Position numbers and translations under genes: made by a program. Positions 35,787-47,905 of a DNA stretch of 64,000 bases are shown piece after piece (positions within the stretch are counted from its first letter, which is position 1; each line of letters starts with the position of its first letter). The notes under the pieces were generated by a model, which worked only from the letters and a program-made list of their open reading frames with translations, had not been told where the DNA came from and made no database searches. This DNA comes from Misgurnus anguillicaudatus (lineage: Eukaryota > Chordata > Actinopteri > Cypriniformes > Cobitidae), in contig NW_027395283.1 of assembly GCF_027580225.2 (NCBI RefSeq), forward strand, positions 6,638,501 to 6,702,500, read 5' to 3'.

Positions 35787-36197
35787 AATATATAATATTT
35801 ACAAGATTAAGAATGGGACATACTAGGCTCAATGCAAATAATTACATCATAGGTAAACACAATACAGGTCTTTGTGATGGGTGTCAGGAAAGGGAGACAG
35901 TGGAACATGTTTTAATGACATGTGTGAAATACCAGCAGGAAAGAATATTGTATATTAGAGAAGTTCAAGAAATGGGGATTACAGAATTTACAATGGGCAA
36001 TATTTTAAATGAAGGGACATATACGGGTAGGCTAATAAGGGCATTAATGAGGTTTTTAAAAAAACATTGCGGTAATTCATAGAATTTAATCTGAGTCATG
36101 CAGACTATCCTTGTCACACTCCAGTACAGTAGGTGGCGGTATGCACCTTTTCAGTTGGTTTGCAACCCGCCAGTAAACCCACGAAAGAAGAAGAAGA
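35787..36197 (+). mobile_element. 5'-truncated LINE with 13-bp target duplication
   Basis: The 13-mer AGGTCAAACAGCT lies on both sides (35774-35786 and 36198-36210). The 3' end carries the fish LINE tail signature AGTAGGTGGCGGTATGCACC and ends in a GAA-repeat tail. Only the last part of ORF2 is present. I-clade-like by its C-terminal zinc-finger pattern. Confidence 0.9.
35813..36082 (+). pseudogene. LINE ORF2 C-terminal fragment (CCHC-like)
   Basis: About 89 codons: GHTRLNANNYIIGKHNTGLC, then DGCQERETVEHVLMTC with the family C-x2-C-x7-H-x4-C-type spacing, ending LIRALMRFLKKH. This is the extreme C-terminus found after the RNase H region of I-type LINEs. It is 5' truncated by the insertion, with the target duplication directly upstream. 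Confidence 0.8.
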
Positions 36198-39100
36198 AGG
36201 TCAAACAGCTTCTGCTATTTCAGCGAACGCTTGTGTGAATGTGAATGTGTCTAAATCTATATCTAGTGAGATTAGATTAGATTAGTTTAAAAAACTAGGG
36301 AAACATGGATAAGAGAAAGGGATTTAGAAGTGTGTTACCCCCTGTCCTAGATTATTATTGACGGGGATAGCACGAGCTTTGTGTGTGTGTATGTTTGGTG
36401 CGGACTACACGCACGCTTTCCCCGAGGGGGAGGCGTGCAGGCATTGTGAGAAAATACCATTCAAATGCTCCGCTCTCGATGGTTTTGTTTGATCAAACAA
36501 ACCCCGCAAGCCTCGTGGTTCAATGGGTACCCAGTAGTCGGCTAATGGAATTAAGGGTGAACCTGAATCCTGTAATATTAGATGAGCTCAGGAGAGCGGC
36601 GGAGCTTTCTCTCCGTGCTACTAAAGAAACGGGTTTTTCCTCGTCGCAGTTTCCCCCGAGAATCTGCATCTAAACAGTATTAACACAACATACAGATAAC
36701 AAAAACAGAGAGCATGGGGGACGCTCTCAGAGAGCTCAGAGAGCTTGGGGGACGAAACAACAACCAGCAACCAGAGAGGCATATAAGGCTGATCTGAGAG
36801 CAGTCATTATCTCAAATCATAAGGCTGCGTTAAAGGGGACCTGTCGTTCACAAGTGGCCTCTTAAGGCACTTCTCATAGAGCACAGATAAAACCTGTGCC
36901 CGATGTGCCCTCACATACAAAATAGTTTGTTAACCCCTTATGTTCTGTCTTAATTAAAAAATACCTAATTTTTGTCTCCATTAAAAAAGACATATAAAAC
37001 AGAACAATAGGGCATTTTTAGTAGCTCAGCTGTGCCCTGCCGGTCCTCCTCTTCAGGGCAGTGAGAATTCTGGAGTCAATCTCCTTTTTAGTGCATTTTT
37101 TCCATGAGTGGAGAAAATTAAAACATGTCACAAAATGGCTGCTAGAGGTTATAGAGAAAGGCTACATAATTCAGTTTGTTTCCCATCCTCCCAGGTTCGG
37201 AGGGGTTTTACCCACCGAGGTGGGCCCCGGAAAAAGACCACCTTATTAAAGGAATAGGTCATTGCTTTATAGCCATTATTTTATTGTACCAAAGAAGGAT
37301 GGAGGGCTGAGGCCTATTTAGATCGATCTCTGAGGAGATAAAAATTCTAAAACTGACAATTCCTTCTATTGTGGCGTTAATCAGGTCTGAGGACTGGTTC
37401 GTCATGATACATTTAAAGGACCCCTATGTCCATATATCTATCCTCCTGCAGCATCGGGAATTTCCCAGGTTTGCTTTCGGGCCATACCAATATCGGGTTC
37501 TGCCGTTCAGAGTAGTTCTTTCACAGCGCATAATGCATGGATTTAACCCTTGCTCCTCTGAGACTTCAAGGGATCCAAATACTTAATTACATAGACTTTT
37601 GGCTTGTGTTAGTCCAGTCTCGAGACATGTCAGTTTGGCATCGAGATGTCGTCCTTGCCCATATGAAGAGCCTAGGGCTACGGAACAACGCCAAAAAGGG
37701 CATTTTAACCCACTAGCAGAAAATATAATTTCTTTGGGTAACTTGGGACTCAGTGAGTATGTAGGCACGTATGTCTCCTACACACACAGAGTCGATCCTG
37801 GCATTAGTGTCTAGGATCAGATAAGGCCAATTTTACACCGTAAAGCACTTTCTAGAGTGTTAGGTCGGTTGGCGGCAGCATCTAGTATTAGGGAGACCTA
37901 AGGTCGCGCCCTCTACACAGACTGGCGCATCAGGTTCTCCTTTGGTCTCACGGAAAAATTTTTTGTCATTCAGACATCCCCAGAGTCCAGAATGTGAGAG
38001 CAGACACCCTGTCGAGGCAGGGGCTGAGGTTGTAGAGCCCATACTATTCGAGAGATTATGGTTTAAAATGGAGATTACTCCAGATTTAAGATCCAAACTG
38101 CCCAGTGGCTTCAGTTCTGGAATTTTTACGAAATCGTTTTTCATCCGGTTTATATCCATTTACTACCAGAGTTTATGCTGCGGCTATCTCTGTTTTTATG
38201 CTTCTATTACTAAGGGATCTATCTGTAGTTGTTTCAAAAGCCCTTCTCATGGCCTCTTTCAAACACATTTGACTCATGTACAGATGAATTTCTGTCACTG
38301 AAGTTAGCCTTTTTATTAGCCATCATGGTTCAACGGGTGCCCGCGAGTCGGCTTCACCCGTTTTAACCGTGAGTGCTGTGAATTACTCTAGTTCTGAGGA
38401 TCTAAATGTAATTAATGTTTAAACAGAAAACACAAATGAGCTCCAGACGAAAATAAGGCTATTTTAAATGGAGACTATTCACTACTCGGTTTAGTGACAA
38501 ACATTTATTTCCAAACTGCCCAGTGGCTTCAGTTCTGGAATTTTTACAAAATCGGTTTTCATCCGGTTTATATCCATTTACTACCAGAGTTTATGCTGCG
38601 GCTATCTCTGTTTTTATGCTTCTATTACTAAGGGATCTATCTGTAGTTGTTTCAAAAGCCCTTCTCATGGCCTCTTTTGAACACATTGAGTCATGTACAG
38701 ATACATTTATGTCACTGAAGTTAGCCTTTTTATTAGCCATCACTTCTCTGAGGAGAGTGAGTGACTTCTTATTCATGCTTGGAGTTCGCTTCAGACGAAT
38801 TAAGGCTATTTTAAATTATTCGCTACTTGGTGTGGTGACAAATATTTAGTTCCAAACTGCCCAGTGGCTTCAGTCTGGAATTTTTTACATACCGGTCTTT
38901 TATCCGGTTTATACCCAGAGTATATGCTGAGGCTATCTCTGGTTTCACACTCTCTGAGGGCTCTAGGGGTAGTATTAGTTTCGAAAGGGCTTCTTATGGC
39001 CTCTTTCGAACCCATTGACTCATGTACAGATTAATATCTGTCACTGAGGTTAGCCTTTTTATTAGCCATCACTTCTCTGAGGAGAGTGAGTGTCTTACAA

Positions 39101-39205
39101 GCTTATCAGCTTATTTTTCATGCTTGGAGTTCGTTCCAGATGAATTAAGGCTATTTTAAACTATTCACTACTTGGTGTAGTGACAAATATTTAGTTCCAA
39201 ACTGC

Positions 39206-41081
39206 CAGAGGTGTAAAGAGTAGCTGAAAGCCATACTTGAGTAAAAGTACAGATTCCTTACTGTAAAAATTACTCCACTACAAGTTACAAGTCACCAATT
39301 TAAATACAACTTGAGTAAAAGTATTAAAGTAACCCAATTTAAAAGTACTTAAGTATTTTTACTCGTACTGAATGTTGGCTCAAAGATCCACTAGTCCTCA
39401 ACACAAAGAGACATTGTAGGTCAGTGAAAACCAATAAAGTTTATTTATGAGGTTTTACTTCCTAATATAAAAAAAGAAATCAAACACCTCAAAATTTTGA
39501 CCTGGCAGAACAAACACAGATTAAACATAGTCATAGTCTTTTGACTAAAATTTAATTTAGTTTTAGTTACTTTTGTCATCTGAATTCATTTAGTTTTAGT
39601 CTAATTTTATTCAACTAAATGCCATGAGATTTTAGTCTACATTAAATTTAATTTAAACCCATATAATTTTAGTCTAGTGTCATTGTGTACTTGAATGTGC
39701 CATGCTGACAAATATATAGCCTAACTGTTGTTATATAAATATGGTAACACTTTACAATAAGGTTCATTAGTTAGCTGCATTAGTTAACACGAACTAATAA
39801 TGAACTGCACTTATACAGCATTTATTAATCTTTGTTAATGTTAATTTCAACAATTACTAATCCTTTATTAAAATCTTGTTAACATTAGTTAATGCACTCT
39901 GAACTAACATGAACAAACAATTAAAGCTTAAATTTTTATTAAGTAACATTAACAAAGATGAATAAATAATGTAACAAATGTATTGCTCATGGTTTGTTCA
40001 AGTTAGTTAATACATTAACTAATGTTAACTAATCAACCTTATTGTAAAGTGTTACCAAATATTCTTACATAGGCCAATCCTAAAAAAGTTGTAATCTTAA
40101 TATTTCAAAAATTCCAGTATTAGAGTCCAGTAGGTTGTTACAGTTAATATACAGTAACAGAAATGTGCATATTAAAAACGTGAAGTTGTTCATTTGAAAG
40201 ATTAATTGAAAATACATGTAGTAGACGTAACACCACTATCTCACATTAAGTGCACTACATTTCTTCAGTCATGCATCCCTCTTTACAGTAAATACATTAC
40301 AGCATACTTGATTTAATGTGAGGACAGTGAAATTGTACACTTATTATCAATCTTAAGCAATCATTACAGGACATCGCTGGTTTATTTTGGCTTATATAGT
40401 AAGTTATATCAACCAGCTCAGGTTAGCTGATAAAGTAGCATCAGAGTATATAAAATATTTGTGCTTGCCTTTGAGTTGCGGGATGGCCCTCCTGCAATCG
40501 CGCATCACTTTTGTTTTGATTGCAGCATCACATGTTTAACAAAGGGTCCCTTGACAGAAGCAAATGTGATATGCATCCATATGTTTGCGCTTTATCTCTT
40601 CTCTCAGATAAGACGCTAACTTTTCTCTACAGTTTATGACATACGCAGCACGCAGATGTCCCGCTACGGTGGCTCAATGCAAGCCATTCAGCGTTTGACA
40701 TCAAAGTACCGCGAGACCAGACTTCTCCATATGCATTTGATTCGCTCTCGCAGTACTTTGATTTCATATGATTGCCCTGCGTGGCGCCACATGAAGTCCC
40801 TCAGTTGTGTGTGTGCATACCTCGCGACCACAGATTCTATCCATCATCACCCTCTGACACTTTCGTCTCGTTTTTATTTGACGAATAAACAATGTAGCGA
40901 GTAACGTTAAGTGTCATTTCAAATGTAGTGGAGTAAAGAGTACAAATACCCAATCAAAAATGTAATTGAGTAGAGAGTAAAAGTTGCTTATATTTTTGAT
41001 ACTCAGTACAAGTACAAAGTAGCCCAAAAAATACTTAAGTACAGTAACGAAGTACATTTACTTGAGTACTTTACACCTCTG
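39206..41081. mobile_element. hAT element with 8-bp TSD (CAAACTGC)
   Basis: Termini CAGAGGTGTAAAGAGTA and TACTTTACACCTCTG. The octamer CAAACTGC flanks it exactly (39198-39205, 41082-41089) and is also the start of the DIRS repeat unit. No transposase; a MITE is nested at 39743. Confidence 0.95.
39743..40056. mobile_element. MITE with GGTAACACTTTACAATAAGG termini
   Basis: Ends GGTAACACTTTACAATAAGG and CCTTATTGTAAAGTGTTACC are exact inverted repeats. AAATAT lies immediately outside both ends. Interior is a low-complexity TTAGTTAA-rich fold-back. Confidence 0.9.
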
Positions 41082-42192
41082 CAAACTGCCTATTGGCTTC
41101 AGTTCTGGAATTTTTACCATACCGGTTTTTTATCCGGTTTATACCCAGAGTATATGCTGAGGCTATCTCTGGTTTCACACTCGTATCCCTGAGGGCTCTA
41201 TCGGTAGTAGCATCACTTCTCTGAGGAGAGTGAGTGACTAACAAGCTTATCAGCTGCTTCTTCATGCCTGGAGTTCGCTCCAGGCGACATTTAAGGCCGT
41301 TTTAAATGGAGATTATTCACTACTCTGTGTAGTGACAAACATTTACTTCCAAACTGCCTATTGGCTTCAGTTCTGGAATTTTTACAATACCGGTTTTTCA
41401 TCCGGTTTATATCCATTTACTATCGGAGTATATGCTGCGGCTATATCTGCCTTCACGCCTTATTGCGTGGTACATTTAGGATGAGGCCTCCTGCTCAAAT
41501 CAGAGTTCCAGTATGGGACCTGCCAGTAGTTCTGAAAGGGTTCTTTATGGCACCTTTCGAACCCATTGACTTGTGTACAGCTAAGTTTCTGTCACTGGAG
41601 TTAGTTTTTTTTTTATGAGCCATCACTTCTCCAAGGAGAGTGGGCAACTTCCAAGCTTATCAGCTTCTTCTCTACCCTGGAGTTTGCTTCAGGACATATT
41701 AAGGCTATTTGCACCCAAGACCGGGTTATGTTCCCAAGGTTCCTAGCAATGTGGCTAGAACATTGGTCTTTCAGGCTTTTCATCCTCCTCCTCAAGAGTC
41801 AGCGGATCAACAGAGGCTACATCTTCTATGCCCTGAGGGGTTTTTAGAGGTTTACATTAATAGATCTTCCACCTTAGAAGATCCGACCAACCTTTGGTCT
41901 GTGTTTGGTTCTCCAAGAGAGAACATCCTTCCTCTAAACAAACAATCAATAATTGATGGTGGAGGCTATTTTTATAGCGTATGAGGTGCACATTATGTTT
42001 TCACCTCTGCGAAAATTAGGGCACACTCGACTAGGAGTATGGCGTCTTATCTGGCCCCTTTGTCAGGGACCTCCATGCTTTGTGGTGTGGCGGAATAATC
42101 TCCCCCACACATTTTTATGAGGTATTATGTTTTTAGACCTCCCTTTTCTACCGGGATCTCAGGTCTTTATGTCTTAAGTTGTGCGTAGACAC

Positions 42193-42835
42193 CTCCGGTC
42201 CGGTGTTCTGTCGAAGTCTGATTCCCCTATGTTTCCCTTTAGTGCAATGTTTCTTATAGCGTTTTAATCAAGTTTATTTTTTAAATAGATAAAAAGTTTA
42301 AATGGCTTGGCTGCTGATATGCATGTATGTATTTTTTTGCTAAATCAATTATTTTTACAGTCTGAATCGCTAAAGTACATACAGTATAAAAGCAATACTA
42401 TCATGTATAATATATAATAGCGTTTATTAAATCTTTCATAATTTTCCTGTTTTCTATTATTTCTTATATTTATCTTACGTGTTTGTTCTAAAACTATTAT
42501 AAAAGTATTATGTTTAAACATATATTAAAAAGGCCTGTTTATATATTAATAACAATTTACATCATGTGTGTATGTGCTATATTTATATATTTATGTATGT
42601 ATGTAAACATAATAATTTTAGAACAAACTGGAAGAAGACATAAGCTAAGATATAAGGAAATAAAAATAAATAATAGAAAATGAAAAAATTATGAAATATT
42701 TTTTTTAAATTTTGATATTATTGCTTTTTCAGTATAAAAAAACAATTATTCTAAATAATTATAATTGTAACGTAATAAAAACGCTATAAGAAACACATGG
42801 AGGGAACAGACTTCGACAGAACACCGGACATCTTC
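42193..42835. repeat. Fold-back block at the end of the old DIRS
   Basis: CCGGTGTTCTGTCGAAGTCTG near 42200 (first 20 bases) is inverted at about 42810-42830, with TTTCTTATAGCGTTTT also inverted. Inner parts (GTTTGTTCTAAAACTATTAT / ATAATTTTAGAACAAAC) continue the symmetry. Same family as the block at 54486-57325. Confidence 0.75.
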
Positions 42836-43688
42836 TCTGCTTATTTTCTATTCTAATTATTAAAAGATTTCCAGATGATTTCCTCGCTCCATTCTGTCCG
42901 TTTAAGGGCTTATTGTAATCATAAATACTTACGTTTATCTTCAAATGGTGTCTTCGACGATGGTATTCTATAAAAATGAAAGCCATCTTTTTTGGCATTC
43001 TTATTCTGACACTTAAGAGCACAACATGACATCTTTTAGTTAGTTATCTTGCTCTTTTTTTAATTCATTTCCACTGTTTTTCTGCAACCGCATTGCGCGC
43101 ACAGCTTGAGGTGACGTAACTGTGACGTCTACTCTAAATTGGTCTATTGTGTGGCTTTTTTGTAAGTGTGGTTATATTACTTCATTTGTTTAAGTAGGAA
43201 TCAAAACTTGGGTGGAACAACATTCTTACCATGAATCTATGCGGAGAAGAGCAATTAAAAGCTGTTTTTAATAGGAACAGGAGCACTTTCGTGTTAAATT
43301 GCGTTGACGTGCTCACCAGAATTCCTCTACAAAAAGCTATCAGGTATGTTCATGGTTAATTAAGCAAGTCATGGGTACCAAAGACGTCACTTCTGCCATG
43401 ACCGCCGCCATATTTGTGTCCGTCTTGGCAGTGAACACATATCTAATGCACTAAATGGTCACATTTATTAGTTTAATTGAGGGTTTACCAGAAACAAAAT
43501 ACTGATTTTACAATCTGGAGTTAGATGTCGGCTGCCAGTCAGTCCCTACAGTTGTTGGCAATCGCAGAAGAGCGCAAAATCAACTAAATTGATTGATTAA
43601 CAACAGAATTTTTGGGATTCTGCATTATTTGTCATATTCTGTATTAAATATTTCCAGAAATTAAAAATGTCTGATAAAAATAAATAAA
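42836..43688. other. No feature recognised
   Basis: Non-coding between the fold-back block and the next MITE. The open frame at 42759-43022 (minus) has no family features. A CG-richer patch at about 43090-43130 (GACGTAACTGTGACGTC) contains CRE-like motifs but no gene. Confidence 0.4.
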
Positions 43689-44053
43689 GGTTACACTTTA
43701 TTTTGATAGTCCACTTTAGACATTCTACTAACTATAAATAACTTTGCAACTACATGTCAACTAACTTTCAATAATTTGCAACTATATGTCAACTAACTGT
43801 CATTAGTGTATTAGTCAACTGTAAGGGTTGGGGTTAGGGAAGAGGTTTGGGTAAGTGGAATAAGTTGACATGCATCCGGCAAAGATACTTATAGTCAGTT
43901 AAATGTCTGTTGGGATATCATCACAATAAAGTGTTAGTAGATATTAAGCAGACAGTCTACTAATTCTCTAAAGATTGGTAGTTGATAAGTAGTTGCAAAG
44001 TTACTTATAGTTAGTAAAATGTCTAAAGTGGACTATCGAAATAAAGTGTTACC
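43689..44053. mobile_element. MITE with 8-bp TSD (TAAATAAA)
   Basis: GGTTACACTTTATTTTGATA at the left, with inverted partner TATCGAAATAAAGTGTTACC at the right. TAAATAAA flanks both ends exactly (43681-43688, 44054-44061). The inverted match extends over AGTCCACTTTAGACATT. hAT-type by target length. Confidence 0.9.
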
Positions 44054-44390
44054 TAAATAAAATATAATATCTATCATTATAAATAGAGTAGACAAGTTGA
44101 TGAATATTTTTGGCTTTAATTTACTAAAGTGAATAAACAATCCCTCTCATAGCACGCTGTATCCTGTTACCATAACAGCCCTGAACCCCACAGTTAACAG
44201 TGAATCACATCTTCTGAGTACACATAAAACCATTATGTGTATATTTATGAAGTTTAATGATAAGATATAATGCATTATTTTCATTACGATACACACATGA
44301 AAAGTCCTCGTGAAACCTGCTTGGCGCACCTGCTGTCTCATATGCAAGGATCTGGTGAAGCAATATCAAAATTGTAGTCTTTAAAATAAG
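44054..44390. other. Short gap, nothing recognised
   Basis: AT-rich non-coding; ends with the AAAATAAG target of the next element. Confidence 0.4.
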
Positions 44391-46640
44391 CAGTGGTGTA
44401 TTAAGACTTTGTGGTGCCCCCGACCCACCTCACAAATGATCATGCAAGAATCCACTTAATAATTTATACGATTTTGTAAGAATTAGTAATTATTACATTT
44501 CACAAGAAAACTATCTATATAAACATGTCACTTTTGTTAAACTAAACACAAAAAAACAACTCTTTAATCTGACATATAACAACATCTGTAGTTAATGTGC
44601 AACTACTCAGTGGTGTAATGATACATCGCTTGAACTGAACAACACAAACAAAACAATTGCAGTGATATTATTCACAAAAACAATTTACAATTGCACTTTT
44701 CTGGATTTTGATCAAGCAAACTGGCATATGATGTCTTCTTAATCTATGTCTCTAACCAGTTCAGATTCAATGACAAGCAGGGAAAGTGCAGAAAGACGTT
44801 TCTGTGTCATTGTTGTCCTAAGTTCATTTTTCACTCTCTTTAGAGTAGATAAAGACCTCTCTCCTTCACAGTTACTGACTAAGTTAAATACAGTATAAGT
44901 GCAACAAAAACATTAGGAAATGTTGTCTTTAGTTCATTCTGATCAACAATTTACAGCAGCTCTGCAGGTGAGGTCTTGTCTTTGATAAAATGTCTGAACT
45001 GAATCAGTTCATCAGTCAAAGTTTTATTTAGGTCCACTGGATAAGTGATGACAGTTTATCAGCCCTTATGTGCAATTCACTTTCTGTACAGTCCTTACAA
45101 AAGAGAACACCAAAAAGATCATAGACCTCTTTGTAAGCATCAATATGTTTGGTCAGGCATGGTTGTAGTTTGTCCAAAATTACATAATATGCCTCGACCT
45201 TAAATCTCTGACTTACATCAGTAAATAATACTTCATCTTCATCAGATGACTCATCTGTAAACCGCTTTCTCTTTCGTTTGTGGCAAACATCATATTGATA
45301 AGTCTGAGTAACACCGAAAGCACGATCAGATTCATCTACCTCAACAAACTGCTCTCATGGTGCCAACATAAAAGTGTAATGACTGCAATAGTTCAACAGC
45401 AGTGGATAAGTCCATGTCGCCTTTTTGCAGATGAACGCTTGTTGTCTTAAATCTGTTTGGCACCCGGTTCCACAGTGTAGTCATTATCGTCGTTTCCAGA
45501 TTATTTATCTTACCAGCGAGTGCGGCAGCATCACGTCTTGTGTCTGCTTTTTCATTACAATCTGCAGCAATTTTTGCAAGTGCTTTTCTAATTGCATTGT
45601 AAGTCCAACCCCAAGTCTTGCACCATTTTTAGTACACACTCAGCAAGGCTTGCACCTGTGTGGCTATGGATGGGCTCAAATCAAAGGAATCTTTTTAACT
45701 TCTCTTCCCTCAGCATTAACAAATCTAAAAATAAATGTCAACTGATCAACATGGGAGAGGTCTGGTCTTGGCCTCGATATTTGTTTTGCTCTGTTTATTA
45801 AAGCAAGCATGTTACGTCAGTGATCTGGACTCTTTTCGTGGTCGGATATCCTCTCAAGATGTTTCCAGTCACAGAAGCCTGTAATAAATGTATGATTTTG
45901 TGAGGAGAAAAGTTTGCATGAATAGCAATAAACCAATCCAGTTGACGGGGAGTACAGTAGCCATTCCTTAGGAACAATTTAGTTGTTTTGGGGACGAGAC
46001 TGTAATAATGAATTTGTAAGAGAACGTGTTCTTCCCCCATTCCACAATCTCGTACAGATGCTGGATATTTGGCAGCCTGATTCTGATAGACTGCAGCTCC
46101 ACGTTGTATACTCTTCCCTCACTTTTTCTGTGATGAACCCCCACAAGGCCAGATCACCAGGAACAGCAAACCATCGATTGTCTGTTTCATCATCCACCTC
46201 AGTCTGGGTGTAGGAGTTTAAGTCTAGCTGTTGATCGGTTGTTTCTGGATGCTTTGACTCATCAGGTGCACTTCTGTTTATTTGATCGGTGGTGTCTCCG
46301 TCAGTAATTGATTTCTCAACAGAGCATAAATTTGCATCATCTTTAGTGCTGCTAACAGTCTGCTCGGCACCAGCGTGAAAAATGCATATTTGTGGAATTT
46401 TGTGTAAAGTGGCTTAATGTACTTTTTTTGGCTATGCCACTTAGCTGCTGCCGATCATTTTCCAAAAAGCTGTTGTGCACGTCACGCCTACTTAGTAGAT
46501 GAACAACTTACGTCTTAAAGAGCAAGTACTTTTGTAATTTTATAAAATATTTTTTTTATTGCTGGTTTCAGTTGGTGCCTCTAAGACTTTGGTGCCCCTG
46601 GGCACTCCCCCAGTTTGCCCATATGGTTAATCTGCTCCTG
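44391..46640 (-). mobile_element. ZMYM1-like hAT element with 8-bp TSD (AAAATAAG)
   Basis: The left terminus CAGTGGTGTATTAAG and right reverse complement CAGGAGCAGATTAACC are diverged TIRs. AAAATAAG flanks exactly (44383-44390 and 46641-46648). The subterminal TTTGTGGTGCCCC/ACTTTGGTGCCCCTGG is characteristic of this hAT group. Minus-strand transposase remnants are inside. Confidence 0.92.
44700..46200 (-). pseudogene. hAT transposase (ZMYM1-like), decayed
   Basis: On the minus strand the C-terminal dimerisation region reads NCEGERSLSTLKRVKNELR followed by TTMTQKRLSALSLLVIESEL (about 44750-44880), a clear hAT signature. Upstream, minus frames at 45798-46040 and 45979-46197 carry the earlier part (NRWFAVPGDLALWGFITEKV). 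Many stops and frame shifts separate them, so no full protein is possible. The family is a DNA transposase; some vertebrate relatives were domesticated, but this copy shows only decay. Confidence 0.8.
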
Positions 46641-46648
46641 AAAATAAG

Positions 46649-47048
46649 TTGCTGGGACACAAAAGAAAGTCTGCTGTCCATAACATCTCAGCGGGAACAA
46701 ACGTGCACATGCAGAACTGTGATCTTTCAGGCTTTGATGTTCACATACGCTCATAATTAAGTCAAAATGTTCATTGGTGTATATAAATGTATATAAAAAG
46801 GTTATGTGTAAAGTGAAAAGTTTAGGAGAAAAGCGTTTTAGGGCGTGTGAATCCATTACTGTAGGCTTGTAGGTATAAGTGACAGCTGTAACTTATATGT
46901 TACTATTCATTAATATTAGGCCAGCATTTATGTTATCTTAGTGGTCACTTCTGATTGAAGGCAATCCTTTATTCTGCTGATTTAACTCCTTTGGAATGGA
47001 ATACAAGTGTAGTTCGGGGTTACTCTAACGACTGTTGTTACCGGCAAC
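46649..47048. other. No feature recognised
   Basis: Non-coding text between two elements. The minus frame at 46581-46856 overlaps the preceding TIR and has no family features. Confidence 0.4.
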
Positions 47049-47061
47049 CAGGGGCACTGTA

Positions 47062-47076
47062 GGGGGGGGGGGGGGG
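47062..47076. repeat. Poly-G run of 15
   Basis: Fifteen consecutive G residues, flanked by A and TT. Confidence 0.95.
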
Positions 47077-47718
47077 TTGGGATGATTCTAAGGGCCCATG
47101 AAATTTTTGGGGCCTCAGCCAAGGACTGTGCCGCACACACAATCCCCTTAAGCTGAGCCCTCTTATCTTCGCCCCGTCTTTACTCTGTGTTTTAGCACCT
47201 TCTTTAATCCACGGTCTCACAGTGCACGTGAACTTCAGAAAAGAACAAGGTGTGTGTATTTGATGCTAATTTCTATGATATCTGCATATGCGCACTTCCT
47301 TACTATAAATGCAATTTACACAATGTGACGCTGGATCAATACAATGCAGTTCCCTTTCAGTCGGTCACTACGACGTCACGTTGTGACCGACGAATTGGGA
47401 ACTCGCTTAGAGAGACCAATCTGCTTCGAATACTACTAAAACGCCAATGAACTTGGGATTGAGATATTTGCTTAATGCTGGCGCCGCCCCGCCAGGTGCG
47501 TATATAAGGAGCACGTGCAAATAGGGAAATCAGCTTTTTATCGCTTCGAAAGCCGGCAGTATCTGCTACTAAGAAGCTACTTTACTCTGTTGGGATCGAT
47601 TACGGAAGTTGGTTGGACTGGCAGTACCACAGCGGACGCTTCGCAGTATTCCACAGCTTTGTGCCTTGTTAAAGGCAGCCACTCTCTCGTATATCCGGAG
47701 ATCAGCGTCCTTTTCAGG

Positions 47719-47905
47719 ATGGCTTTTCGTCCGTGCGATCTTGGATGCGGAAAGTATATGGGTCCGAAGGACGGTCACGAGCGTTGTCTTTCGTGCCTCC
47801 AGCACCGGCTGCCCCGTCTGCTCCTCGCCGAGGGCGCCCTCCGGCGGCTGCCTCCGCCCCCCCCGCTAGAACATCTTCCAGGCCACGGAGGGGGAACAGC
47901 GTGCA
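47719..47905 (+). pseudogene. DIRS gag, N-terminal remnant
   Basis: The ATG at 47719 begins MAFRPCDLGCGKYMGPKDGH, followed by ERCLSCLQHR, a zinc-finger-like C/H cluster typical of the gag start of fish DIRS elements. The frame passes into proline/arginine-rich residues and then meets the RT-start sequence (EVAILLAKDAIQPV) near 47905 in another frame. Full gag is several hundred residues in the family, so most is deleted here. Gag would package the RNA; this copy could not. Confidence 0.75.

Larger units (their letters stand above)
38092..41710 (+). repeat. Five tandem copies of a DIRS recombinase segment
   Basis: Units start at about 38092, 38512, 38852, 41082 (after the hAT) and 41350 with CAAACTGCC(C/T)A(G/T)TGGCTTC and include TCCGGTTTATA and TTAGCCTTTTTATTAGCCAT. 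Unit spacing is about 340 bp, with one longer unit and one deleted unit. Only the last unit continues into the rest of the recombinase. Confidence 0.92.
36305..42115 (+). pseudogene. Decayed DIRS gag-RT-recombinase
   Basis: Gag: MDKRKGFRSVLPPCPRLLL at 36305, then the cysteine/histidine segment (HAFPEGEACRHCEK in one frame). RT: FFHEWRKLKHVTKWLLEVIE and the YFIVPKKDGGLRP box near 37290; the catalytic box is not readable. RNase H-region end: VRADTLSRQG near 37995. Recombinase: VASVLEFLQNRF, TTRVYAAAISVF and LKLAFLLAITSLRRVSDF in repeated copies, then AHSTRSMASYLAP near 42020 with H-x-x-R, and MRYYVF with the Tyr nucleophile. All is interrupted by stops and frameshifts, so it is inert. A short gag-like piece (GTTCAACGGGTGCCCGCGAG) is misplaced in the recombinase at about 38330. 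Confidence 0.8.
36211..42192 (+). mobile_element. Old, heavily decayed DIRS-type retrotransposon
   Basis: Gag-like, RT, RNase H-region and tyrosine-recombinase remnants follow in the normal order on the plus strand, with many stops. The recombinase-start segment is present in five tandem copies. A hAT (39206-41081) splits the array. The left boundary is unknown; the right end leads into a fold-back block (42193-42835) that may be its terminal repeat. Confidence 0.8.

Noticed and set aside
36383..36673. Novel 96-codon protein
   Set aside because: It is a shifted frame over the gag region of the decayed DIRS.
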